Part shown: positions 26,158 through 34,204 of the stretch, piece after piece
Layout: each line of letters starts with the position of its first letter
Position numbering within the stretch: the first letter of the stretch is position 1
Origin: CAYYIS01 sp964470965
Lineage (GTDB): Bacteria > JAAXHH01 > JABIQT01
Direction: 5' to 3'
Assembly (NCBI GenBank): GCA_964470965.1
Contig: CAYYIS010000016.1
Location: 25,812-89,811 of the forward strand
Length of the DNA stretch: 64,000 nt
Notes under the pieces: generated by a model
Seen by the model: only the letters and a program-made list of their open reading frames with translations
Database searches by the model: none
What the model was told of the DNA's origin: nothing
Made by a program: the position numbers and the translations under genes

Positions 26158-26671
26158 TTTGAACTTCCTTTTTTAGCCGTTTTTCGACTTCATACACCTG
26201 CTATTGCGGCGTGGTCGCGGGCACGCCCAGAAACGACGCATTTCCCCTCTCCGTAGAGATCTGATTTTTTAATGCGGCGGCAACCTGGCGATGATCCGCC
26301 CAAAGATTCTCATCCTGAAGGGCTCATTTTTCAGATCCATTTTATCCATCATACTATGCGACGGCCCGGCCAGTAGGGGAGCAACTTTTACCTCCGATGA
26401 AGGTGTGCACCTGCCTGCACGGATTCTGCTAACTTAAAGACAGGCAGTACAAGGCATCGCATCGCATTCGACCCAATAAATATGATCGACTCATTATTTG
26501 GTTGGGAATGTGAAAAATAGGAGTATACGAAAAATATAGTCTCCTGTAATTTAATCACAAAAAGGTTTTTTGAAGAGTTGCAGTAACGATAAAATATTGA
26601 CTAATTACCGGCTCTACTGTACATCAACAGAATAATATAAGAACAGGACGACATTAGAAAGGGCGGGCACC
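26158..26671. other. Gene-free divergent spacer
   Basis: 514 bases between the ankyrin gene and the enolase-superfamily gene. The right half (26440-26670) is AT-rich and must contain the promoter of the 26672 gene, but I see no well-spaced -35/-10 pair. A 48-codon frame at 26291-26437 has a hydrophobic start but no support. No tRNA, repeat or terminator is seen. Confidence 0.45.
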
Positions 26672-28057
26672 GTGTACGACGTAGATGCTATCGAAGCGTT
26701 TGATCATCAGCTAGTGGCAGACATCAAGGAACGGCAGGGATATATTAACGAAACCGGTCGGGCTGCGGATCACGTGATCCGAAATGTCCGGTGCTACCGA
26801 GTGCTGATGCCATGGACCGGGACCAAGCGATGGGACGGTTCGGCCGAGGGCTTTTCGTTCGCCGAATTCGAGACGAACCAGGGTCTGGTGGGTATCGCGG
26901 AAGGTATTTCCGGAGAGGAGGCAGAGCTCTCGGATCGGGTCTCAGGAAAAAACGTATTCGATGCGTCCATCCGCGGCGATCTTGGCCTGGCCTACTGGGA
27001 TTTCGCCGGTAAAATCGCGGGTAAACCCCTCTACCGGTATTTTCGTGATGTCTTCGATCTGGATACACCAGAAGTGACGCACGTACCCACAGCAGCCTAT
27101 ACCTGGTACCGGTTTCCGGATATCCACGGAAACCACGCAGTCACGTTCGATACCTATCCGCAACACCTCCAGCAGCTGATCGCGGACTACGGTTTCCAGG
27201 CGCTGAAGCTGTCCATGTGTGATTTTGAGCCGATGCGGTATGTAGAGCTCATTCATAACATTCGGGATGTCATCGGCTTTGATGTCGATATCCGAGTCGA
27301 CCCCCATGCGTCCTGGAGCGAATCAGAAGCGCTGCGGTTCATGAAAGAGGTGGAAGACTGCCGACTGGAATGGATCGAGGAGCCCGTGGGTGGACATTTC
27401 GAAAACATTTTCCGGGCGGGGCACCGGTTGCGGCAGATGAGTACCGTCCCGATCTCCTCCCATGTGTGGCTGCCGCCTCTACGCCGTGATATGCAGTCGC
27501 TACGGTATGGCAAATACCCGTCGGGCCGCTACGGTGACGAAACGCTCGATCAGCCGCTCGACCTGCACGCCCTGCGCCGGTTCGTGGCGGCCGATATCTC
27601 AGCGCCGGATGCTTATGCGGGTCCCCTGGCGCTAAAACGTTACTACGACACGGCCCGCTTTATGGGTATGGACATCGCCATGCACAGCGCCTACGAACTC
27701 GGTCCGGGCACTGCGATCCGGTTGCATATCGCCGCGTTCGCTTTCCCGTATACGATTCCCTATCACATCATATGGGGCAACAACACCGCACCGTTTGCGC
27801 TGCACGCGTTGGACGCTCATTACAATCAGTGGGAAGGGGATGTGATCCGGGGTGGAAAAATGATGTATGAGAAGGGATGTCTGAAAGTACCGGAAGGCCC
27901 GGGTCTGGGCGTGGAACTAGATCCTGACTTACTCGAAAAATATCGGTGGACAGAGGAAAAGGCCACGGTCCATACGGAACATATAGAACGCATCCGCGCC
28001 TCCCATCTGGATTCGCTTGAATGGCGTAAGAACAGAATGGGCTGGACGCGAATGTAG
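26672..28057 (+). CDS. Enolase-superfamily enzyme (mandelate racemase / sugar-acid dehydratase type)
   Basis: 461 residues. The capping domain is followed by a TIM barrel with the expected ligands: ALKLSM (catalytic Lys strand), DIRVDPHASWSE (first metal Asp), RLEWIEEPVGG (Glu) and a late MHSAYELGPGTAI (His and Glu of the MR/glucarate dehydratase groups). Such enzymes abstract a proton alpha to a carboxylate and either racemise or dehydrate the substrate, commonly a sugar acid. The proline-free WIEEPV is standard. The start is GTG at 26672, preceded by GAAAGGG. The C-terminus is about 60 residues longer than in many members. Substrate unknown; the nearby oxidoreductases and propellers suggest carbohydrate acids. 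Confidence 0.85.
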   Translation: MYDVDAIEAFDHQLVADIKERQGYINETGRAADHVIRNVRCYRVLMPWTGTKRWDGSAEGFSFAEFETNQGLVGIAEGISGEEAELSDRVSGKNVFDASIRGDLGLAYWDFAGKIAGKPLYRYFRDVFDLDTPEVTHVPTAAYTWYRFPDIHGNHAVTFDTYPQHLQQLIADYGFQALKLSMCDFEPMRYVELIHNIRDVIGFDVDIRVDPHASWSESEALRFMKEVEDCRLEWIEEPVGGHFENIFRAGHRLRQMSTVPISSHVWLPPLRRDMQSLRYGKYPSGRYGDETLDQPLDLHALRRFVAADISAPDAYAGPLALKRYYDTARFMGMDIAMHSAYELGPGTAIRLHIAAFAFPYTIPYHIIWGNNTAPFALHALDAHYNQWEGDVIRGGKMMYEKGCLKVPEGPGLGVELDPDLLEKYRWTEEKATVHTEHIERIRASHLDSLEWRKNRMGWTRM

Positions 28058-28380
28058 GCTAAGTATCGCAACTCCCCGTGGAACAGGTCAAGGTTCCACG
28101 GGTGGATGGACTCTTGCAGGTCTCACCGAGCGACTTTCCGCCTCCACGGCAATCGTCGACATCGACACGGTCTCTGGTCACGAGCCGATGCAGGCGATCC
28201 TTCCGACGGCCGTGTCTATTGGAAAAGCCGTCATCTGTCTCCTTTTGATTACCTGTTACCGAGGTCGACAGCCGAATGATAACTGATCTTCTTCCCGGCT
28301 ATACTCCTGATGACCTATACCTCCCCCGCAGGTATAGAATTAAGCCCAGATACCGGCTGCGGAAAGAGGATCTCTGACAC
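28058..28380. other. Gene-free stretch between converging genes
   Basis: 323 bases between the enolase-superfamily gene and the converging gene at 28381. It includes the hairpin at 28075-28102. A plus-strand stretch around 28155-28240 reads VDIDTVSGHEPMQAILPTAV followed by SIGKAVIC. This faintly resembles the co-substrate segment of a Gfo/Idh/MocA enzyme and may be a relic; I would not call it a gene. Confidence 0.35.
28075..28102 (+). terminator. Perfect hairpin after the enolase-superfamily gene, no T-run
   Basis: CCCGTGGAAC (28075-28084) pairs with GTTCCACGGG (28093-28102) around an 8-base loop, 17 bases after the stop at 28057. Its strength and position fit a transcription end, but no T-run follows on either strand, so termination would need Rho or the hairpin only protects the 3' end. 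Confidence 0.45.
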
Positions 28381-30357
28381 CTATTTCCCCGGCGGAGAAC
28401 CGTACCGGGGCCTGTTCACATAACGGGCCGTTTCACAGTCCAGCCGGATTCTGGTGGCAGGAGGCAGGACGACCCGGAAAAAGGTGTCGTTAATGTCGGT
28501 AGTGGCCGTCTTTACAATGGTCGGATCCGGGGCGTAGGCGCCAGGGACACCGGGGTAGATCGATTCCGATGTATCGAACGCCACAGTCGTAAAACGGTGC
28601 TCCGACAGGCCCCCGGCCTGGATGATCACTTCGCGGGATTCCATGGGATGCAGATTGACCAACGTCACGGCAGCACGGGAAGGGGCGACCGTGTCCACCA
28701 GCGCAGCCGTATCAGCAGGCAGACCGGGCCGGTTGCGTACGGCGTCGTGGTACCGAAACCGGGCGTTGAGCATTCCGCCGTAATAGACGACCTGGGGACA
28801 GCCCATAGTAAGCTGCACCAGTGCCTCCGTTGTCACCGGTTGAATCTGCTGCCAGAGATGAATGTGTGCGCCACCTGCAGGCAGGTCGGTGTCATCCGCA
28901 CGGATCTGAGCCAGCCTGTGACACGTCTGGGCATAGGCAGCACCCAGTATCTGTTCCGGATAATTTGGGTTTTCGCCGTTGAGGTAGAGCAACCATGGCG
29001 CATCGTGCCCCATATCTCCTTTGTCCCGGAACGGTACCACTTTCCCCCAATCATATCCGCTTTTCTCCCGAATAAAATCCAGGCGTGCTCTATCCTCATC
29101 CGCCTCTGAAACGTTCCAGATGTTCATCGGGAACGAGGGATCCATGGGTTGGTAGTCCATCCATCCCTGGTCGCCGTAACGGTAGGGAACGAGAAAAGAC
29201 GTGCGATCCGGCCCCAAGGCCCGATCAACACCGATATAATGAGGCAGGAGGCTCATCTGACTGCCCATCTCATCAAAATCCGCTTCGACCCCTTGTTCTA
29301 ATACCCGGTCCATCATGCCGCGGGGCAGTTGGAAGTAGGTACTGTCACCGGTTAGCAGGTAGGCGTTGTTAGCCGCTGTGATCGCGGCGTAGCCCAGGTT
29401 GTAAAAGCCGTGGGGCCAAGTCCAGCCATACAATCCACCGTACCATTTTCCGTTGTGCAATGTTCCTACACGTCCATCCAGACCTACATTGTCGGGCATG
29501 ATGCCGTCATTGGCCCGGGCACGCTCCAGCCAGGCACCGACGTATTCCAGGAGCCAGTTCCGGTACTTGTCGTCACCGGTCATCAGATAGGCGTTCATAA
29601 TGAGACCGTTAACGTTCAGGTTGTTGCCCACATCTCCTTCCCGGAACCGCTCAGCCATAGCTTTCCCCATGGTGCGTGCCTTGTCGGAGTTTTTGAGGTC
29701 CTCTATCCGGGCAATACCCGGTACATCCGTCAGAGGGAGACCGTAGACGGTCATACCAGGCCCCGGGTTGTAGGACATGTTGCCGTCGTCGTCGGCCATA
29801 CCCCAGGCGGGACCGCCGCTACCGTTGTGGGGTGCACGAATTATGCGGTGTTCCGGATCGTAATTCAGGGCTTCGGGATCTTCGTTAAGATAGAATCCAG
29901 CAAATCGCCGCGCCCGATCGAGATGCTTCTGGTTTCCCGAGCCGGCCAGGCAGAGGTGATAGAAATAGATGTAGCTTTCACTCTGATGAAATTGATCGTA
30001 ACCCCGTTCGTATTCCTTATAAATGCGCCCGAACTTCGCGAGCTGTTTTGTGATGCCGTCCCAGTGATGATCCGCCATATCGAGGAGGTGATCCCCGCCA
30101 CCCAGTGAATAGAACTGGGCGAAGTTATGAAAAGCCTCATAAAAATCGTCCATTCCGTCTCGGCTGCCGGTCCAGGTGTCGGTCCAGATCAGTGATCCGT
30201 CCGGGTTCGTGTATTTTTCCGCATAGGGATAGACTGCCTCATTCATGAGGTCGATCAGTTTGCGCTCCAACAACGCCCAGGCCGGGGCGATGTCGTAGTG
30301 GACACTGGCGGTTAAGGTCTTCACGGGCACTCCGATTGATGGAATTTGAAACGACAA
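28381..30357 (-). CDS. Large alpha-barrel (six-hairpin glycosidase-like) protein, function unknown
   Basis: 658 residues. The first 400 residues are helical hairpins with repeated aromatic/Gly-rich turns (GSLIWTDTWTGSRDGMDDFY, YEAFHNFAQFYSLGGGDHLL, GWTWPHGFYNLGYAAITAAN) such as are seen in (alpha/alpha)6-barrel glycosidases and lyases. The C-terminal 120 residues are a beta-domain (SRAAVTLVNLHPMESREVII). I cannot assign a family or a sure catalytic residue. No clear signal peptide is present. The first codon is uncertain: TTG at 30357 has no clear ribosome binding site, and GTG codons a few residues later are alternatives. It is divergent from the PhyH gene at 30452. Confidence 0.7.
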   Translation of the reverse strand: MSFQIPSIGVPVKTLTASVHYDIAPAWALLERKLIDLMNEAVYPYAEKYTNPDGSLIWTDTWTGSRDGMDDFYEAFHNFAQFYSLGGGDHLLDMADHHWDGITKQLAKFGRIYKEYERGYDQFHQSESYIYFYHLCLAGSGNQKHLDRARRFAGFYLNEDPEALNYDPEHRIIRAPHNGSGGPAWGMADDDGNMSYNPGPGMTVYGLPLTDVPGIARIEDLKNSDKARTMGKAMAERFREGDVGNNLNVNGLIMNAYLMTGDDKYRNWLLEYVGAWLERARANDGIMPDNVGLDGRVGTLHNGKWYGGLYGWTWPHGFYNLGYAAITAANNAYLLTGDSTYFQLPRGMMDRVLEQGVEADFDEMGSQMSLLPHYIGVDRALGPDRTSFLVPYRYGDQGWMDYQPMDPSFPMNIWNVSEADEDRARLDFIREKSGYDWGKVVPFRDKGDMGHDAPWLLYLNGENPNYPEQILGAAYAQTCHRLAQIRADDTDLPAGGAHIHLWQQIQPVTTEALVQLTMGCPQVVYYGGMLNARFRYHDAVRNRPGLPADTAALVDTVAPSRAAVTLVNLHPMESREVIIQAGGLSEHRFTTVAFDTSESIYPGVPGAYAPDPTIVKTATTDINDTFFRVVLPPATRIRLDCETARYVNRPRYGSPPGK

Positions 30358-30451
30358 AGCCGGTTCAAAAGAAATAAAGTCCTTGTTATTGAAATCTGTC
30401 TACTTTTTTTTACCTCAAACCCGCTGTTACGATTGAAAGGAATATTAATCC

Positions 30452-31237
30452 ATGATGACTCCGGAACAACGGTATCTCTTCGACGTGTTCGGATACCTAC
30501 ACCTTGAAAACGCGCTTTCGCCGGATGAATTGGCATCGTGCCAGAAGGCGACGGAGCGGTATATGAACACGCCGGAGGACAAGCTTCCGCCCGGCTTCGG
30601 CGTGGACGGCCAGCGATATCTGCACGGATTCGCCTTCGATAAATGCCTGGAAGCGTTGACTCGCCACCGATCTACGTGGCCCATCGTACGGGAGCTCACC
30701 AACGATCGGCCCCGGCTGATCAGTGGCACGCTCCAGGTGAACCGCCCCGAGGAATCGGCCGTCGGCGGCCTGCATTGCGCGCGGGAAGGGTTCGGCTGGG
30801 AAAGCACCCGTTACGAGACCCACCACGGAAGCATCTACTGCGACGACATTATCGTATTTCCCTACTTAGACGACGTGAATCCGGGGGACGGTGGATTGAT
30901 CGTGCTGCCGGGTTCACACAAAGCCGCCTTTTCCCGGCCTGAGAGCCTGTTCAATGACGGCGTCATGCATACCGTAAACGATCTTACACCTGGTGTAGTC
31001 AACATCACACCGAAGGCGGGCGACATCGTTATCACCTCTGAATTGATGACGCATGGTATCCTGGAATGGCAGCCGAAAAACAGGATGCGGCGAATCCTTG
31101 TTCTACGCTATAAGCCACAGCACGCCGGCCTGCCCATGTCCTATCCGGATGAAATCCGCGAACGGCTTTCATCGGAAACACTGGAACTGATCGAGACAGC
31201 GCATTATAATCATGTGAAAGATATCGTAAAGGACTGA
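30452..31237 (+). CDS. PhyH-like dioxygenase with non-canonical metal motif
   Basis: 261 residues. The PhyH-family frame is clear: FDVFGYLHLENALSPDEL at the start, DVNPGDGGLIVLPGSHKAAF in the middle and ELMTHGILEWQPKNRMRRIL with the distal His and Arg. The first metal motif is GGLHCAREGF instead of the usual H-x-D: no Asp or Glu stands two residues after the His. A PhyH subgroup with H-x-G/A is known from sequence families of environmental bacteria, and some of these may use a different ligand set or act as halogenase-like or inactive proteins. ATG 30452 follows AAAGGA. It converges on the propeller gene ending at 31267, 29 bases away. Confidence 0.82.
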   Translation: MMTPEQRYLFDVFGYLHLENALSPDELASCQKATERYMNTPEDKLPPGFGVDGQRYLHGFAFDKCLEALTRHRSTWPIVRELTNDRPRLISGTLQVNRPEESAVGGLHCAREGFGWESTRYETHHGSIYCDDIIVFPYLDDVNPGDGGLIVLPGSHKAAFSRPESLFNDGVMHTVNDLTPGVVNITPKAGDIVITSELMTHGILEWQPKNRMRRILVLRYKPQHAGLPMSYPDEIRERLSSETLELIETAHYNHVKDIVKD

Positions 31238-31266
31238 GAATCTTTAGGTGCCAGGATGGTACGCTT

Positions 31267-33060
31267 TTAAAAAAGGTCCACGCCGAACACTTCCTGGACT
31301 TTTGCAAAGTATATGGTCCGGCCGATGATGGGTCCCGGAATCTGAAATGCATCGGGTTTTCTTATGATCTCGGCAATGGTTAAATCATCGGGGTTCAGGC
31401 GGTACAGGCAGGATCGGGTGAATCCGTAAACCATACCGTCGGGACCCGTTTGCAGGCCGCCGTCCAGAGGGAATCCGGGCGGCAAAGAGATGAGGGTACC
31501 GAATGTCCACGCCTCCGGATCGAAGACGAACAGTTTCGGCGAAGTGCCCTCACCGTACGCCGTGCCGTACAGACGTCCATCAGGACCGCAGAGTAGGGCA
31601 TTGATGCTGGTTACCAGACTGTCCGGCGTACCTTCCCAGAGCTTCTGCTCATCCTTGTAATCCCATAGAAACAGTGATGCCTTTTCTACCCTGGGTTGGG
31701 TTCCGGAACCGCCCATGGTAGTGGTTCCCACGGCTATGGACTCCTGCGCTTCCAACCAGGCGAGCGACCAGCAGCTTGCCGCACCGGCGATGTCGCGATA
31801 CGTGCCGAACTGTTCCGTCGCGGGATCAAACCATGACAGGGGGCCGCCCCAGATACCATAATCCGGCACTGCTGCGGTCCAGACGCGACCCAATGGTCCG
31901 GTAACCATGGCGCGTGGCCGGTAGGAAGCTCCGTCCATACGACCTACATCCCGGGGATTGCTATCGGGTTCGGTTCCGAAATTGTAGGGCTGCGAGGGAT
32001 CAAAGGCCGAGAGTTTGGCTGCCGGATAGGAGCACATATAGAGCTTGCCGTCCAGGTTGCCCATGGAATAGACTTCGCCGGTAGCGGTGGAACATTGTCC
32101 AAGATCGGCCATAGCTCCGGTCTCAGGCTCGTGGCGAAAGAGATGCAGGGGCAGAATGCTCGACCCGTACAGGCTGTCGTCCGGCCCCTTGTGTAGAAGA
32201 AACAGGGAGCTGCCGGCTGCGTTGTAGTCGATGGTCAGAGTACGCGTATCGTCGGTTGCCGGCTGCCTAATTGCTATAGTGCGGTAATGTTGACTCGCAG
32301 CATCGGTAAAAAAAGCAGAAGAGCCGTCAGAAAGGGTAGGAAGTGATTCCGGTTCCGGGATTTCATTCACCGGTGTGACATTGAACCCGTCAAGGCGGTA
32401 GTTGCCTTCCGATGATTGTATGTGCAGCGTCCCATCGGCGGTCCGGACAAGCACGGCATTACCGCCGTCTTCTTTCGGTACCATGGGGCCTACTGCGCGG
32501 CGGATACCGGTAGCCGGATCGAACACCACCACATGCGGTACGGTCATCTTGATCTCGCAGGCGATGGTTCCGTCCGGCGCAGCCAGTGGATAACAGTACA
32601 TGTCCACATCGTCCATATGACCATGGCGGGTGAACGTTGCCGTTGCAGGGTCATAACTGGTGAGCCCAGCAGAGCCGTAACAACCGATCCACAGCACGCC
32701 GTCTGCGTCTTCGTCGATTCGACAGGGGAAAGTGTCTTCAGGCAGGTTGATGGCGCCCAGGTTTTCAAGCGTTTCCTGTTTGGGGTCAAATACGAATAGG
32801 TGGCCGGAATATGCGGCGCCGATGTAGATACGGCCATCCCGGCTTAGAATGGCCGCCGTCGGATAGTGCGATTCTTCCACATCAGCCTTGAACTGCTTTA
32901 ACACGCCCGTCTGCGGGTTGATCTTCAGGACGAACAAGTTATCGGCCTGCTGGCCCATGGGCGCCACCAGGCAATCGCTGCCATCAGCACCTCGAGTGGG
33001 GAACAGACGTACCCAGTTGACGCTGCGTACCGGTGTACCGATGGTTTTAATTTTCATCAT
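31267..33060 (-). CDS. Beta-propeller protein with repeated blade motif, function unknown
   Basis: 597 residues from ATG 33060, with AGAGGA upstream; a longer upstream frame is unsupported. About ten repeats of a strand pattern such as RIYIGAAYSGHLFVFDPK, GVLWIGCYGSAGLTSYDPAT, KLYMCSYPAAKLSAFDPSQP and RLYGTAYGEGTSPKLFVFDP point to one or two seven-bladed propellers of the YVTN/WD40-like or SMP-30-like type. No signal peptide is visible and no catalytic motif is recognised. It lies between two genes on the opposite strand (phyH-like and alcohol dehydrogenase). Confidence 0.72.
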   Translation of the reverse strand: MMKIKTIGTPVRSVNWVRLFPTRGADGSDCLVAPMGQQADNLFVLKINPQTGVLKQFKADVEESHYPTAAILSRDGRIYIGAAYSGHLFVFDPKQETLENLGAINLPEDTFPCRIDEDADGVLWIGCYGSAGLTSYDPATATFTRHGHMDDVDMYCYPLAAPDGTIACEIKMTVPHVVVFDPATGIRRAVGPMVPKEDGGNAVLVRTADGTLHIQSSEGNYRLDGFNVTPVNEIPEPESLPTLSDGSSAFFTDAASQHYRTIAIRQPATDDTRTLTIDYNAAGSSLFLLHKGPDDSLYGSSILPLHLFRHEPETGAMADLGQCSTATGEVYSMGNLDGKLYMCSYPAAKLSAFDPSQPYNFGTEPDSNPRDVGRMDGASYRPRAMVTGPLGRVWTAAVPDYGIWGGPLSWFDPATEQFGTYRDIAGAASCWSLAWLEAQESIAVGTTTMGGSGTQPRVEKASLFLWDYKDEQKLWEGTPDSLVTSINALLCGPDGRLYGTAYGEGTSPKLFVFDPEAWTFGTLISLPPGFPLDGGLQTGPDGMVYGFTRSCLYRLNPDDLTIAEIIRKPDAFQIPGPIIGRTIYFAKVQEVFGVDLF

Positions 33061-33129
33061 GAATCCTCTTGGTTCCGTATTTATTCTCAAGAAAGTGACA
33101 ACAATAACCCTTGTCAAAGGATTAATCCC

Positions 33130-34146
33130 ATGCAGAGAGCAGCTATGTTCGGCGATGGAAAAGCCGGGCTTGTCACATGTCCCACGCCCGTTCCGAAAAA
33201 TGATTTGGTCCTAATCAAAGTCCATTCTGCCCCCATGTGTACGGAATACAAAGCGTTCAAGGAGGGGCATCGCGGGGAGGGTTTCGGGCATGAAGCAGCG
33301 GGGCAGGTGGTGGAAGTGGCACAGCCGGGCAAGGTACGGGTAGGAGACCGAGTAGTGGTGATGCCACAGTATCCGTGCGGAACATGTGCTCTCTGCCTGG
33401 ACGGTGAATATATTCATTGCCAGCATGTCATCGATGTTCACGAAACTACCGGGAACACCACCGGGACCCATACCTACGCCGAACACCTGCTCAAACAGGA
33501 CTGGCTTCTGATTCCCATTCCGGATAATATGTCATATAACCACGCCGCCATGGCCTGCTGTGGCCTTGGCCCTACCTTCGGAGCCATGCAGCTCATGGAG
33601 GTGGGTGCACTCGACACGGTGCTTATTACGGGTATGGGGCCTGTCGGCCTGGGCGGCGTGATTAACGCGGTCCACAGGGGATCCCGGGTCCTGGTAGCCG
33701 AGATAAACCCGTACCGGGCGCAGTTGGCTCGAGACTTGGGTGCGGCCGAGGTGATTGATCCTCGGGACGATCAGGCGGTAGAGCACATCCTGGAACTGAC
33801 GGAGGGTCTGGGTGTGGACAAAGCCATCGACTGCTCCGGCGTAGGCCAGGCCCAGCGTCTGATGATCGATGCGGTCCGTCGCAAAGGCCAGGCATCCTTT
33901 GTCGGCCAAGCCGGCGATCTAACCATCGGCGTGAGCCGCGACATGATTGGTAAAGGGTTAACCCTACGCGGGGCTTGGCACTACAACCTGTCCGACATGC
34001 CAAAGATAATGAAGGTGATCGCTCAGACCGGATACCTACTGGACCGGTTGACTACCCATACATTTCCGATGAAAAACGTTCAGCAGGCGTGGGAATTACA
34101 AATGACAGGGGAATGCGGCAAAGTAGTGCTCGATCCCTGGGGATGA
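33130..34146 (+). CDS. Zinc-dependent alcohol/polyol dehydrogenase (MDR family)
   Basis: 338 residues. The catalytic zinc site is Cys in APMCTEYK and the GFGHEAAG motif; the structural zinc site is the Cys cluster PCGTCALCLDGEYIHC. The NAD(P) Rossmann motif is ITGMGPVGLGGVINA, followed by the ribose-binding acidic residue in VLVAEINPYRAQ, which suggests NAD. The family includes threonine, sorbitol and other polyol dehydrogenases. The substrate is unknown, but a sugar alcohol is plausible near enolase-superfamily and Gfo/Idh/MocA genes. It diverges from the propeller gene with 69 bases between the starts. Confidence 0.9.
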   Translation: MQRAAMFGDGKAGLVTCPTPVPKNDLVLIKVHSAPMCTEYKAFKEGHRGEGFGHEAAGQVVEVAQPGKVRVGDRVVVMPQYPCGTCALCLDGEYIHCQHVIDVHETTGNTTGTHTYAEHLLKQDWLLIPIPDNMSYNHAAMACCGLGPTFGAMQLMEVGALDTVLITGMGPVGLGGVINAVHRGSRVLVAEINPYRAQLARDLGAAEVIDPRDDQAVEHILELTEGLGVDKAIDCSGVGQAQRLMIDAVRRKGQASFVGQAGDLTIGVSRDMIGKGLTLRGAWHYNLSDMPKIMKVIAQTGYLLDRLTTHTFPMKNVQQAWELQMTGECGKVVLDPWG

Positions 34147-34204
34147 GACGTTCCCGTAGTATATACCTCGGCATCCCCCCTCCATGGAAAGGGGGACAGG
34201 TAAC

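Noticed and set aside
26291..26437. A 48-codon plus-strand frame with a hydrophobic N-terminal part
   Set aside because: No ribosome binding site, no motif and no coupling to a neighbour; compatible with chance in a 514-base spacer.
28140..28286. Possible Gfo/Idh/MocA fragment (VSGHEPMQAILPTAVSIGKA)
   Set aside because: Short similarity by eye only, without the Rossmann or EKP motifs; recorded in the gene-free entry but not called a pseudogene.
34176..34195. GC-only hairpin (CCCCCT / AGGGGG) between the alcohol dehydrogenase and the giant gene
   Set aside because: Stem of only six pairs and no T-run on either strand; too weak to call a terminator.
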